Origin: Sthenelais limicola
Taxonomy: Eukaryota; Annelida; Polychaeta; Phyllodocida; Sigalionidae
Assembly (NCBI GenBank): GCA_942159475.1
Contig: OW804094.1
Coordinates: 56,478,966 to 56,542,965, forward strand
Length of the DNA stretch: 64,000 bases
Direction of reading: 5' to 3'
Under the pieces are notes generated by a model. The model was not told the DNA's origin, ran no database searches, and saw only the letters and a list, made by a program, of their open reading frames with translations. Every line of letters begins with the position of its first letter. Position 1 is the stretch's first letter. Shown here one piece after another: positions 50,911-61,846 of the stretch. Position numbers and translations under genes: made by a program.

Positions 50911-51667
50911 GACGAGAGAAATTAGATACCCCCTCAGGAGCCCTAGAGGTGTTGAGGGGCCGTTCTGTGGCAATAGAAATGACCAAATATATGAGGTGAC
51001 TGTAAAAAGGTGATCGTGTGCTGTTTTGAGCATATACCCTTTCTCAGAATAGAGAGCCTGGCGCGCGTACGGTAATTGGTGTGTTTCTCCGGCGCCTTTG
51101 GGCCACCTTAGTCGCATTCCATCTAGTTGTTAGCTCTGCAGCAAGTTGAGCTTTTGTCATCTGTTTGACTCTAGGTCCAATTTATTGTTTGCTGGTTGAG
51201 ATTAGCATGACAGAATATTTGCTACATACAAGGATACTGCCATCTATGTAGCACAATGAACGTCCTTCAGGAATATCTCTCTTCAGAATGGTGTTTCTGA
51301 CAGGGTTATATAACTGTGCCTTCACAAGTTTAGACATACCTTTCATTGGTGAGTAATCAAGAAAATATATATGCCGATCTTTGTCATTGTAAATTACAGA
51401 GACAGGATGAAGAAAAGAGACCTACAGCATTGTCATCTGTCCTTCGGTACAATTCAGGGATTATTGTATGTACCACCTTGTCTGTTTGCTCAAGAAGAGA
51501 ACAAATTCCCTCCCTTGTAAGGTCTATCACAGTATCAACTTTCATCCTGTCCTTGTTCCGAACAGTGTCTTGGTTTTTGAGATGTTTTCTATACAGAGAA
51601 CGAGTTGGTTCAGGGCTTTTTTGTCTTAGTGTGCACAGCCTATTTTGGCTGAATTTTTCTTTTCGTG

Positions 51668-52369
51668 ATTAAAACATGAAATTTGTTATATGAATAAGTA
51701 GCTCATTATGCATAAGTAAAATCCTGAGGGAGATCTCTCTCATTTTGCTCCGAAATCAAAGATGGTGGCCATTTGTTATCTACTCTTTGGTCATAATTGC
51801 AGAAATATTAGAGATTAAGAGAATACGTTTGCAAAGACCGTTCTAATGATTCATTACAAATAGTCAACATTTTATGAATCTCAACTGACTTACATCTTTT
51901 TGGACATGCATGTATCCTACATAATTATTACACCAATTTAATAATACACTGTCACTGTAGTTTACCACAAATTCTCACCTGTTCATTATAATTACATTAT
52001 TTTGATTCAGGCCCAACCTATCCCTCCTCCTTAAATTTAGTAAAATAAACCCAGAACGACCCATTTCAATAATACAGATAATACAATACTCCTCATTAGG
52101 CCTATGTTGGTTTCAAAACAATTAAAACATATATTAGTATTAGTACATATATTTCACAAAGAGCATCACCGACTCTCAAAAGCTGATAACAACAGTATCA
52201 CATTTAGGAGGGCATGGTAATATAATCTTTCACACACATTCCAAACCCGACCACAATGACCATGGATGCATCCCCAAGTCATAAATCACACCCATACTGG
52301 AAAGCTTGGACGATTTGGGGAGTTGGTAATGGAGTTCGACCTTAGAGAAAGAGTTATATTAACGTACTT
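51668..52369. other. Non-coding stretch upstream of the propeller-like gene
   Basis: AT-rich DNA with no coding frame matching the segments downstream on the minus strand. Earlier exons of that gene, if any, are not recognisable here. Confidence 0.45.
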
Positions 52370-52610
52370 CTAAGGTTGATTTTGCATTTCCCATTTCCCA
52401 AATTGATCATTTTGCTTTTCCCATTTCCCAAATTGATAATTGGAATCCCATTTCCCAAACATATTTTTGTTTGAATCCCAATTCCCAAGGTGAAAATACA
52501 TGCCAATCCCATTTCCCAAAAAGGTCTTCCCTGCCCTGAGAGAGGGAGAGGGAGAGACAGAGAGAGAGGGAGGGAGGGACAGAGAGAGAGAGAGGGGAGT
52601 AGCCAGTAGG
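52370..52610. repeat. CCCATTTCCC minisatellite with GA tract, right copy
   Basis: About five degenerate units of 29-33 bp, each beginning CCCATTTCCCAAA or a close variant, run from 52385 to about 52520. They are followed by GGTCTTCCCTGCCCTG (52523-52538) and a long GAGAGG tract. The core is inverted relative to 47683-47698. Confidence 0.7.
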
Positions 52611-52651
52611 CCTAAATGAGTGGGTAATAGGTAGGTAAAGGGAGGGTACAA

Positions 52652-53948
52652 AAGTCGAATAACTTAGTACAAATCGAGTAAGGTATTATATTATTGGGGA
52701 TATATAATCCCAGGAATAATAGGGCTCTAGATGATGGGCGTACTGAAAACCCACATTCAACATTATCACCGAACAATTACTGTTAACAAAAACGAAAACA
52801 TCCTCTATCCTCTGCTAACTGAGCGTCGGCCGTCATTCATCGTATTTTCTCTTGAAATAATAAATATAAAGTTTCAAAATGAAAAGTTCTACCGTGTAAC
52901 CACATTAAAAAACGTTATTATGCTAAAGTAAAGCTAAAATCTTTGGACTTTCGTATTTATAATGAACAGTCCCCAAAACACATTTCTGAATGAATTGATT
53001 CCAAAGTAAACCGAAGCACATAAACAACACAGGACGGTGGATTTGGAGTACAGAATAGCATGAAAAAGGCATTTTGAATATAACCGGAGGGGGAGAAATT
53101 ATTCTACCTGAATAATTTTCCGTCATTAAACCAAAGGAAACCTTGAGTGCTGAACTCCCGGAAGCCTGGTACCCCTGGTGCCACTTCCCTTCGAACCTCC
53201 TTCTGCTTCCGCCTCCAGGGCCTTGTCCACTTCTTCAGATTCTCCACTCGGAGACACACGTGGGTTTTTAAACCCGCCCACCTCCCTTCTAACGATAAAT
53301 AAACATTATACAGACTATAATATACTCTTCGAGGGGGGGGGGGGGGGGGGCGGGGGGTATACTGAGCTCCTGATTGACCAGACCAGTAGCCTAGCGCGTT
53401 GTCGGTCTGCAATTAAAGGTGCATTAATTGGTGTTGAAACAATGGGCCCGTTGTACAAGCTTATACAGCTAGGTCTGTTTTAATGCTTATTTTATGCTTG
53501 GTAAGGTATAGATAACTGTAGAAACTAGAACGTTGGTGCGAGCGTCTTTATTCACTAATCACTAGATGGCAGTGTAGTAGTAGTTAGGATAGCATATCGG
53601 TAGGTGGAGACACCATACAACAAGGTCCATAATTATGGGACATCGTTCCCGTTACACATTCCGACTTTTCCTCACCAAAATAATCATGTCAAATGTTAAT
53701 TTCTAGTATTGGTATTGACACATACCACACAGCAACAAAGATGAAACATTTAAACAAATACGTTAAGGCCAGTACATGTACAATTTCCATACACAAAAAC
53801 GCATGTTCACAATGTGGGGTTCATGCTGGTTATTGATGGCATGAAAACCTCTAATGCTATATTTGAGCTGTATTGGAAATACAATGACATTGCTATAATC
53901 ATTTGTAATGTATCTTTATATCGGTTCTTGCGATGATAATGTAGTACC
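52652..53948. other. Non-coding stretch
   Basis: No gene is recognised. It includes an 18-base G run at 53333-53350 followed by C and six more G, and otherwise AT-rich sequence. Confidence 0.5.
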
Positions 53949-55839
53949 TAGGGGAAGCCGTTGGTATATTTATTCCGGAATTGTGGATATCAGAAATCAA
54001 TTTTAGATATCCACAATTCTATTTTAGATATCCGTAATTGCCCGTGACATATCCGAAATTAAAAATGACATATCCATAATAAACATCTTTTAAAGATATC
54101 CAAAATTGATTTTTAGATATCAACAATACAATATCAGATATCCAAAATTCAATTTCAGATATCCAAAATTCGAATTTCAGATATCAAGAATTGAATTGTT
54201 GATATCTGAAATTCGAATTTTGGATATCTGAAATTGAATTTTGGATATCTGAAATTCGAATTTTGGATATCTGAAATTGAATTTTGGATATCTGATTTAA
54301 AACTTTCTATACCTAAAATTGTGTGTGGAGGAATTAATTCTATGCTTAAAATATCCAAAGTTCAAGTTTGTTATTATTTTTTTTATACCAATTATTAATT
54401 CATGGCTATCTAAAATTGAATGCTTAATACCAGAATTGAAAATTGAATTCTTGATATCTGAAATTGAATTCTTGATATCCATAAATCAATTCTTGATATC
54501 TGAAATTGAATTCTTGATATCCAAAATTGAATTGTGGATATCTGGAATTCAATTTTGTATATACAAAATTCGAATTTCAGATATCTAGAATTTAATTCTT
54601 GATATCCATAAATCAATTCTTGATATCCATAAATCAATTCTTGATATCCATAAATCAATTCTGGATATCCAAAATTCGAATTTCAGATATCAACAATTCA
54701 ATTCTTGATATCCATAAATCAATTCTTGATATCCATAAATCAATTCTTGATATCCATAAATCAATTCTGGATATCCAAAATTCGAATTTCAGATATCAAC
54801 AATTCAATTCTTGATATCCATAAATCAATTCTTGATATCCATAAATCAATTCTGGATATCCATAAATCAATTGTGGATATCCAGAATTGAATTGTTGATA
54901 TCCAAAATTCGAATTTCAAATATCACCAATTCAATTCTGGATATCCATATATCAATTCTGGATATCCATAAATCAAATATGGATATCAAAAATTTGAATT
55001 TCAGATATCAACAATTCAATTCCTGATATCCATAAATCAATTCTGGATATATATTCCCCTCTCCCAATTTTGGTTATCCCAAATTCGAATTCGGAAAAAG
55101 TATATCCATAATTCTCATTCAGATATTGAATTATTGATATACTTAATTCAACTGGTATTAACCTATGTCAAATGTATGTCCATAATTCGAAAATAAGGTG
55201 ATAGAATGTACACAAATGAAATTCTGCATATCCAGAATGCGAATTTTGGATATATGAATTGTTTTGGCGAATATCAGAAGTTAACTTTAGATATAAACAT
55301 TTCACAACCGAAAATCAAATGTTTGCCAATAGATAAATTGTGGATATGTGACAGAGAATTGTGGATATGTGAAACTCGAATTATGGATATCTAGAATTGA
55401 ATTGTGGATATGTGAAATTCGAATTTTGGATATCCAGAATTGAATTTTGGATATCAAGAATTCGAATTTTGGATATCCAGAATTGAATTTTGGATATCAA
55501 GAATTGAATTGTGGATATGTGGAATGTAATTTTGGATATGTAAAATTGGGTAAAATTAAATATATCCAGAATTGAATTTTGAATATCCAGATTTGAATTT
55601 TGGATATCCAGAATTGAATTTTGGATATCCAGAATTGAGTTTTGGATATCTAGAATTGAATTGTGGATATCCACAATTAATTTTGGATATCCAGAATTGA
55701 ATTGTGGATATCCAAAATTAAATTCTGGATATCCAAAATTCAATTCTGGATATCTGAATTTTTTTTGTGGATATCCATAAAAACTATTCAGATATCCACA
55801 ATTCCGGAATAAATATACCAACGGCTTCCCATAAGTACC
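53943..55839. mobile_element. Foldback-type element with 43-bp TIRs and a GATATC-monomer interior
   Basis: The element proper is 53949-55833. Its termini are inverted repeats, starting TAKGGGAAGCCGTTGGTATA, identical over 40 bp (53952-53991 against 55791-55830) with one mismatch in the outermost three bases. The direct repeat AGTACC at 53943-53948 and 55834-55839 fits a 6-bp target-site duplication. The interior is almost entirely 21-22-bp monomers built around GATATC and AATT/TTCGAA words, in both orientations. There is no transposase; apparent ORFs encode only a repeating ISINQF or LDIQNSI-like peptide and are repeat artefacts. The transposon class is unknown to me. Confidence 0.85.
54599..54852 (+). 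repeat. 106-bp higher-order repeat inside the GATATC array
   Basis: Positions 54599-54704 and 54705-54810 are identical 106-bp units, each made of five 21-22-bp monomers: three TTGATATCCATAAATCAATTC copies and two variants. A third unit starts at 54811 but diverges after about two monomers. This is a monomer-in-multimer organisation like that of satellite DNA, inside a transposon-like frame. Confidence 0.85.
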
Positions 55840-56614
55840 CGTCTAACTATTCTGAACTTGTAAAACTTAAATATATAGATCTAGTATAAGTAGATACGCT
55901 ATTTAAAGCCTAAATTGTCCAGTATGAACATATTTCCCAGAAATAGGACAGGGATAGTTCATGTCAACCATAGGTGTTCTCGCCAAACTTTAAATCAGTC
56001 TGTATACACATTTATACACCCTGGTTCTATTTTATATATTTTTTATTTCCGGAAACAGAACAAAAATGGTAGCGTTAACAATTTAAATCGGAAAAGGGAA
56101 CAACAGCCCTCTTCTATTGCAGTCATAGCTCTTCTAGAGGGTCCCTGGTTATTAGATTAATGAGCGAGTAAAACAAAATTAATCAAGACTAGTAATCTAC
56201 GCTATCGCAATGGGATGCACCAGCTATAGGGTCAATAAGTTGAAGACAGTTATGTATATTCCCGATATAATATCGTCATTGATCTAGAGTCTAGGCAATG
56301 GTATAGCCTAGATCTAGTAAGGAAAGAGCAGCAATTTAGTCCTGTTTAGACATAACTTTTAATGGCTGAAACATCAGTATTTATACATAGAATACATGTA
56401 ATGCGCATGCGCAAGCATGCACAGGTATTATCCAATCATGGTCATTATCCCTGGTTACCCAATTAGGTGTAACCTTACATATTAAGCCATGGAGGATCCC
56501 TGATAATTAGCATCAATATTCATAAGGTTAGAGTCATGGTGGTAGCTCATGAACTCTACCGATAGTGGCTCCCCCTAGCATGAAGCTTAGTGACTTAAGG
56601 GGTGCCTCCACTGG
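55840..56614. other. Non-coding stretch
   Basis: No gene is recognised. It contains an ATGCGCATGCGC palindromic stretch near 56401-56412. An open frame beginning about 56565 runs into the hairpin that follows and is unlikely to be coding. Confidence 0.45.
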
Positions 56615-56719
56615 CTGCGGTAGGCTCTGCGTTTGGTCTGCGTTTGGTCTGCGTTTCAAACTCTGCGATTCTATCAATATTATACTACAGCCGCAGATCA
56701 AACGCAGGGGTTACCGCAG
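56615..56719. repeat. Inverted repeat with CTGCGGTA...TACCGCAG ends
   Basis: The left arm reads CTGCGGTAGGCTCTGCGTTT and continues GGTCTGCG. The right arm (56690-56719) contains CGCAGATCAAACGCAG and ends TTACCGCAG. Arms pair over about 28 bases with small interruptions and a ~50-base loop. A GTTTGGTCTGC word is tandemly doubled in the left arm. It resembles the end of a DNA transposon or a small MITE. Confidence 0.55.
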
Positions 56720-58475
56720 CGTCATTAAAAGGTCTCATGGTTGCGATAGAGACTGCGACTGGATATCCTTCCCGCGCTTGGACAACATGAAGCAAGGAGC
56801 AGACGACATTTTACACCGTGCCTCGCTGTGTCTGCCACGTCAGTGTATTACTTTTTCAGAGGCGTTGGATGCTAATTTGAAGTGTGTGCCTAATCCCACT
56901 AGCCTCTACATTGACACAATCATCTTTTTATTCATGGAAAGTTACCTTGTAAAGAAGACTAAGGGTTTTTAGCCCATAGGTTCAGTAAGATGAAGAAGTG
57001 AGACAAGAAGTCCGAGGTTGTAGTTCGTCTGGATTCGGCCTAGGCGGTGGTGACTCAGCGAGTACCTAGGTCCGAGTAGTCACTTTATTTTATACTCCAA
57101 AATCATGAATAATTCATACAATCAAACCCAGGAAATATTCCACTGGCTCTTCCCCTTCCCTCTAATTGGCTGAGGGAGAGAGGATCTTCCTTGCCCACAC
57201 GCCGACCTCTGCTCCCCAGGCAGAGACCATAAATGGAGTGCATGCAAGTTGGATCCCTCTCCTCAGCCTTCCCCCTCCCGCCCCTTACTCATAGATCCCA
57301 TGGCTCGTGCCAGCCCCCCTCCCTCTTAGCCCTTCCCCCCTCTTGATAAACCCAGAGCAGTGTATAAGTAATTAGGTCGGGCTGGGGGAGGTGGGGTGAG
57401 CCCTGAGTGGCTCATCTCCCCCTCCCTCCTGGCCAGGCCATGTGTGGCGTGCATGCCCCGACCATGATCAGGGCTAAATAGGTCGGATCTTGGATCTAAA
57501 GATTCCAATTCTTTACATTCGTCCCATATTTTATTTTTGTTGAAAGCTTTCTTTCGAACAAAATATTTAGCCACTGATCAACCCAGTCCAACCAAACAAG
57601 AAAAATAGAAATAAGGTTACATAATTTACACACACAAAATCATAAAAGGGTAAAGTAAAAGTATTATAAATTATTATATCTGTAGACCTAACGGGTCAAG
57701 ATGGAAAGTTTCCAAAGGGAGTGGCTCTATCAAAAAAGGAGTGTTCATTTATATCAGAGGCCATCACCCTGCACTAAAAAGTCTTTTAGTCGAATATTAT
57801 GTAAGAGAAGTCTCTGTGTTTTTAAGTGTACTTCTGAACACTGTTAAATGTCTTCCTTTGTACTGAGCTAGTACTCACAAAGTTCTCCAATACGGTCGTC
57901 ACCGCCGTCTCCTCTGCCCGGCCGGTCAGCCGAGGCCCCCGCTGGACCTCGTCGCTGACCGACAGGACGCCCGTCTCTTTCTCTCTCCTCCTTTGGCCAT
58001 GGAGAGTGAGAGCGGTTGGGTAGTCAACACTACAATATTTCCATTTTTAACCTCAAACGCTACAGAACACATGTCGACTTTACTGTAGCATCACGTATAA
58101 ACTCTTATTACTTGGAAAAATACCTCTTCAAAGCAAAATGGTCGGAGACAAGGTGAGGGCTTCGATTCCATGGTGCTTCCTCTCAGGCTCCTCTGTCTCG
58201 ACCGATTCTGTTTGTGTAAAAACAACTTCTCACAATGAGAGTTGAAATAAAAATACCTTTTTGGGCTGGATCCTTGTCCACGGATTCCACCATTTCCTCC
58301 CGAGAGAGAAAATGGATTTCACCCAGGTATACTACTCTGTGTTCTGTGATCTCCCTCGCACCCGAGAAGAGGACAGAACAAAAATTAATAGTAAATATTA
58401 AACAAGAGTAAGTTACAGACAAGTTCAAAAAGTGTTTGTTACCCCAGAGAAACCAAATAAACTTTGGTAGACTAA
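56720..58475. other. Probable LTR / 3' flank of the env-bearing element and unannotated DNA
   Basis: No protein is recognised. In the minus-strand direction of the neighbouring element there is a purine-rich tract that could be a polypurine tract (57970-57996), a TATAAA at 57753-57748 and an AATAAA at 57535-57530, an order compatible with an LTR. I could not find the second LTR copy (it would be outside the window), so the LTR limits are unresolved. Confidence 0.35.
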
Positions 58476-60389
58476 TTATTTCATCCTGGTCAGTCCGAAA
58501 TTGGCAGCGTAATATGGTGAGGCGGGGGAGGGGGCAGGGATATGCTCGAGGGAACGAGAGCCAGTCCTAGCGCCTGGAGTGGCCTCTGCCTCCTCTCGAT
58601 CTAGGTCTTGGAGGGCTAGGGCTACAGGGTGGTGGGTTGGGGGTCCTATTGGGATATTCTCTCGGGGCTTAAGGTTTCTCAGACAACACAAAAGGCTGAC
58701 TTTGCCTCTTGGGGCGAGCCCCTTTCGGCGGAGGTAGATTATTCCCAGGGTCATGACTCCTAGGAGAGTGGGGATGAGAGTGGCTATACCCCAGATAGAA
58801 CTTTCAGACCAAGGGGTGGAGGAACTCAGGGGGGAAACGGGTTTAGGGAAATCTGTCAGGGCGAGTAAGGGTATTTCAGCTCTTGGCAGGAAAGTCAATT
58901 GCTGATCTAAATGGGGGTAAAGGGATAATTTGCCATAAGTCAGATTAAACCCAGGGAGGGGCATAATCTTGGGGATGGGGAGTGTTATATGGGACTCATG
59001 GCGCTGGATGCTACTCACACGCCAATCCTTTCCAACCAGGAGACAACCGCCTTCTAAAATCACCCTGGCATGCCGATGATACGTTTGTATCACTGGTTTT
59101 TGCCCAGGGCACCTCAAGATTGTTTCCAGAGGTTCATAAATAGCCAGAATTACAGAAGAAATGGACTCTCCCTCTCTAAACACTTGGTTTGTTAAGTTAT
59201 TTCTTTTTACAATCTGCGCCTTACAAAGGTCTGGCTTTTTACCTAAAATAATATTTGTTTCGCAGGTCGGGGTTAGATGCTCTATTGCAGCTGAACAAAT
59301 CTGGGGTTCAAACCCGATACAGTGCTGAGGAAGAAATGACGCGCTGGATATGCTGTCTAGGGCCACCTCCTCCTCCCCTACCAACTTTCTCAGGTGGTCA
59401 GCACCATATGGGACCGGAAAATACTTTAATCTATAGTGTAAAAATTGAGTGCCTGAAACTGCCGGAATTACTGTCTGGTATATTAGCTCCTGTTCGCCGT
59501 CTAATAATAGTCGAACGTTCAGGTGTCTATAATACCAGCGGTTATCTTGTGGGGTGTAATGTTTCCCTTCTTGTAATTTAGACAATATTTCTGATAAGTA
59601 GGCCAGTGGTAAAATCTGGTCTGTTAAGAATCCCCTTTCCAGCTGAATGCGCTGGCGATAAAATAATTCGTTTTGACGGTGGTAATTTTCCACCGCCCTA
59701 CTCACTCGCTGCAATAGAATATCCACTTCCCTTTTCATATGAATCCTGTGAATATCTTTACTGAAACCATTTAACTGTGTTAGAATGTCTGCCACTTGGC
59801 GGGAGATGTTACTTGCTGCAGCTTGGAGCTGCGCGATGTCCAAGCGGTTCTCTGTCATGTAGAGCCTTGTCTGATTCAACACCGACACCATCTCTTCCTG
59901 ACAATGGGCCAATGCGCTCTCGCTAGCCTGAGCTTCTTGTACTGCAGACCTTAATTCGTTCACCTGTCCTACAGTAGCGGTGCCAAACAAGGCACGGCTT
60001 AGCGAGCCCACAAAATTGAATAGGCCTCTCTTCCTTCGGGTGTCTTGTTGGACTGGTGTTGGAATCTCTGCCTGGAGGAAACCCATGTGCTCCTCCCAGG
60101 CACTGACATCTCCGTCTCCCACAACCTCCGCCTGTCTGAGTTCCCCAATTCGCCTCCTTAGGACGGAGACCCAAGCACTGACAGGAGGGGGCGTGGGGGG
60201 GTGTAGAACGATCACTGTTGTCCAAGTCGCGGTCAGGGCTCTGACCTCCCCTTCCTCATACACCAACACCCCTTCCTCCTCAAACAAATCGCCATTAGCC
60301 ATCATAGCCAGGGTGATTATGAGGAGGGACTGGAAGGTGTAGGTTGAGAGAAGTCCGTCACTGGTGGTGCCCCTGGGTCGAACTCCCAT
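58476..60389 (-). CDS. env: Envelope fusion glycoprotein of the errantivirus-like element
   Basis: A full-length frame of 637 codons starts at ATG 60389. In order: a hydrophobic N-terminal signal-peptide-like segment (~14-30); a short first subunit; a furin-type site RRKR at 118-121; directly after it a glycine/phenylalanine-rich hydrophobic segment typical of a fusion peptide; a long heptad-like helix (~140-235); a Cys-containing ectodomain (~355-450); a transmembrane segment (~531-553); and a cytoplasmic tail of about 85 residues. Asn-x-Ser/Thr sites occur near 172, 194, 398 and 482. This layout fits the baculovirus F / insect errantivirus Env family, membrane proteins that drive cell or virion fusion. 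It begins 73 bases inside the end of the pol frame, so it is probably expressed from a spliced RNA. Family assignment is by architecture; no homology search was run. Confidence 0.8.
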   Translation of the reverse strand: MGVRPRGTTSDGLLSTYTFQSLLIITLAMMANGDLFEEEGVLVYEEGEVRALTATWTTVIVLHPPTPPPVSAWVSVLRRRIGELRQAEVVGDGDVSAWEEHMGFLQAEIPTPVQQDTRRKRGLFNFVGSLSRALFGTATVGQVNELRSAVQEAQASESALAHCQEEMVSVLNQTRLYMTENRLDIAQLQAAASNISRQVADILTQLNGFSKDIHRIHMKREVDILLQRVSRAVENYHRQNELFYRQRIQLERGFLTDQILPLAYLSEILSKLQEGKHYTPQDNRWYYRHLNVRLLLDGEQELIYQTVIPAVSGTQFLHYRLKYFPVPYGADHLRKLVGEEEVALDSISSASFLPQHCIGFEPQICSAAIEHLTPTCETNIILGKKPDLCKAQIVKRNNLTNQVFREGESISSVILAIYEPLETILRCPGQKPVIQTYHRHARVILEGGCLLVGKDWRVSSIQRHESHITLPIPKIMPLPGFNLTYGKLSLYPHLDQQLTFLPRAEIPLLALTDFPKPVSPLSSSTPWSESSIWGIATLIPTLLGVMTLGIIYLRRKGLAPRGKVSLLCCLRNLKPRENIPIGPPTHHPVALALQDLDREEAEATPGARTGSRSLEHIPAPSPASPYYAANFGLTRMK

Positions 60390-61839
60390 GGTTGGGGCTG
60401 TGGTGGGGGTGACGGTGGGGGTGGGGGTGTAGGTGGTGGTGATGGTGGGGGTATACAGGGCAGCTTCCTCGGCCTCTGCACGGGTGAAGTGGGCGTGGCT
60501 GGGTTTGGTGAGGAGTCAGGCCTTTCCCTCTTAGTAGAGCCTAGAGGGTGGAACACTTTGATCCTCTTTTCAGTGCATTCAGAGGTGGTGGTCAGAGCCT
60601 TGGGTTTAGGGCACTTGGTTGGGGTCTCTATCCTCCCTCTTTTTGCCCTTGACCTTGTAACAGGACCTGGTGGTGGTGTGCGCGGGGGAGCAGTCTCCAC
60701 AGCAACGGCTGGTGGCAGGGGTCGGCGCAATGTAACTGGCTTAGGTGAAGCTAGTACTAGCACCTTCTCCCTCGGCGGTCGCTGCTGGGGTGGGCGTGGC
60801 ACTTGTTGTGGTTGAGGTGGGCGTGGCACTTGGTCCTCGTCCTCCACATGCATGTGCTCGTCCTCTGGTTGCTCTGCTCTCGCTTGGTCTTCCTGTTCTA
60901 TCTGAATTGGAGGAGGCATGTTTGGTATGGGTAAATAAACAGTGTCGGGCACTGCCCTAGGCTGGGGTGGGGGAGGTGGTGGAACATGAACTTGTTGAGC
61001 TTTTTGGGCTTGTCTCCGAGCCTTATTTCTCTTTCCTTGACCCGCCCTCGGTTGCCTAGTTCTCAGTATATCCCATTCTATTTCCCCAGATACCATTTTT
61101 ACCCTATCCCTATTTATACGCCTGCGTTCACCCTGGGGTCCCCTCATAGTTAGGGTGGTACCCCTTATCCCCGTTATTACATAACCATGATCCCACTTGG
61201 GATCCAATGGAGCGCTGGTGCCTGATAGCACCACCACATGATCCCCTATTTTTAGATCCTTTGCATTTGCTCTGGCCCTTAATCTCTCATAATTAGCCAC
61301 TCTACTGGCCTCAGTGCGCTCAGCAGCTTCTCTGAACGCATCTGTTAAGGCCTGTAGGCGCTCACTGAGTACGGCATCTTCTGTTCCCTCTGGAGTGGGG
61401 AATATTTTAGAAAAGGGATATCTTGGATTGGTGCCAAAAGTTAAAAAATATGGTGTAAAACCAGTTACACAAGAAGTGGAGACTCTATGTGCCCAGAGGG
61501 TTGGACCTAAATGGCTCTCCCACTCTGCTGGTCTTGCATTGATGAATTTTCTTAGTATATTTTTAAAAGTTTTGTTAAATCTTTCAATTTTACCATTTGT
61601 CTGGGGGTGAAAAGCTGTAGAATGCCTTACTTCAGTGCCTATGGATTTAAGGTACCCTTCCACTTGCTGGTTCATAAATTCGAGTCCCCGGTCGGTGATG
61701 AGCACCTCTGGGGGGCCATACCTAGGGACATATTCATTAGCCAGATAATCAGCAATGTTTTTAGCTGCTTTGGAGGGTATGGGTTTGACTTCTACCCAGC
61801 CAGTTGCGTGATCTATTACAGTCAAGATGTATCTATTAT
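60317..61839 (-). pseudogene. Integrase (3' part of pol), missing its first catalytic Asp
   Basis: The frame begins inside the DDE catalytic core (TVIDHATGWVEV). The second Asp is in LITDRGLEFMN and the Glu in HPQTNGKIERFNKT. A C-terminal module around 205-240 of this frame (DHVVVLSG... HGYVITGIRG) resembles the GPY/F domain, followed by a Pro-rich tail of about 240 residues ending at 60317. The HHCC zinc domain's Cys pair and the first Asp are absent. The upstream frame stops after the His pair at 61847, and the junction carries a short tandem repeat. About 60 residues appear deleted by comparison with the family layout, so this integrase should be inactive. Confidence 0.85.
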
Positions 61840-61846
61840 GTATCTA

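Larger units (their letters stand above)
48070..51667 (-). pseudogene. Broken intron-containing gene of a propeller-like, lineage-expanded family
   Basis: Coding segments follow each other on the minus strand in a consistent order. (a) 51667-51405 is a helical, charged region. (b) 51405-51183 is propeller-like (NDKDRHIYFLDYS...). (c) 50298-49800 has further propeller-like blades ending KPHDICIYREGVAYTCPE. (d) 49169-48640 has GLCCFEKTIIFIDSQVGG and the conserved PQGTISAKTQYSV segment. (e) 48640-48545 and (f) 48545-48070 carry a C-terminal RQRSIRQETTKYKAGTLPL motif and an acidic Ser-rich tail. I recognise this layout from uncharacterised proteins expanded in cnidarians and other marine invertebrates, but no function is known to me. 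An intron with GT-AG ends joins c to d in frame. Single-base shifts at ~51405, ~48640, ~48545 and in a T run near 48130 break the frame; decay or assembly errors would both explain them. Confidence 0.6.

Noticed and set aside
54599..54852. Regular short repeats resembling a CRISPR array
   Set aside because: The monomers are contiguous with no unique spacers, and the host is a metazoan.
54155..55821. Many open frames encoding repeated ISINQF / LDIQNSI peptides on both strands
   Set aside because: They are by-products of the 21-22-bp monomers and the 106-bp unit, occur on both strands alike and have no start context.
56565..56972. 135-codon frame
   Set aside because: Its first part lies across the CTGCGGTA inverted repeat and its composition is not protein-like.
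58479..60815. Plus-strand frames over env and the Pro-rich end of pol
   Set aside because: Antisense shadows of well-supported genes on the minus strand.
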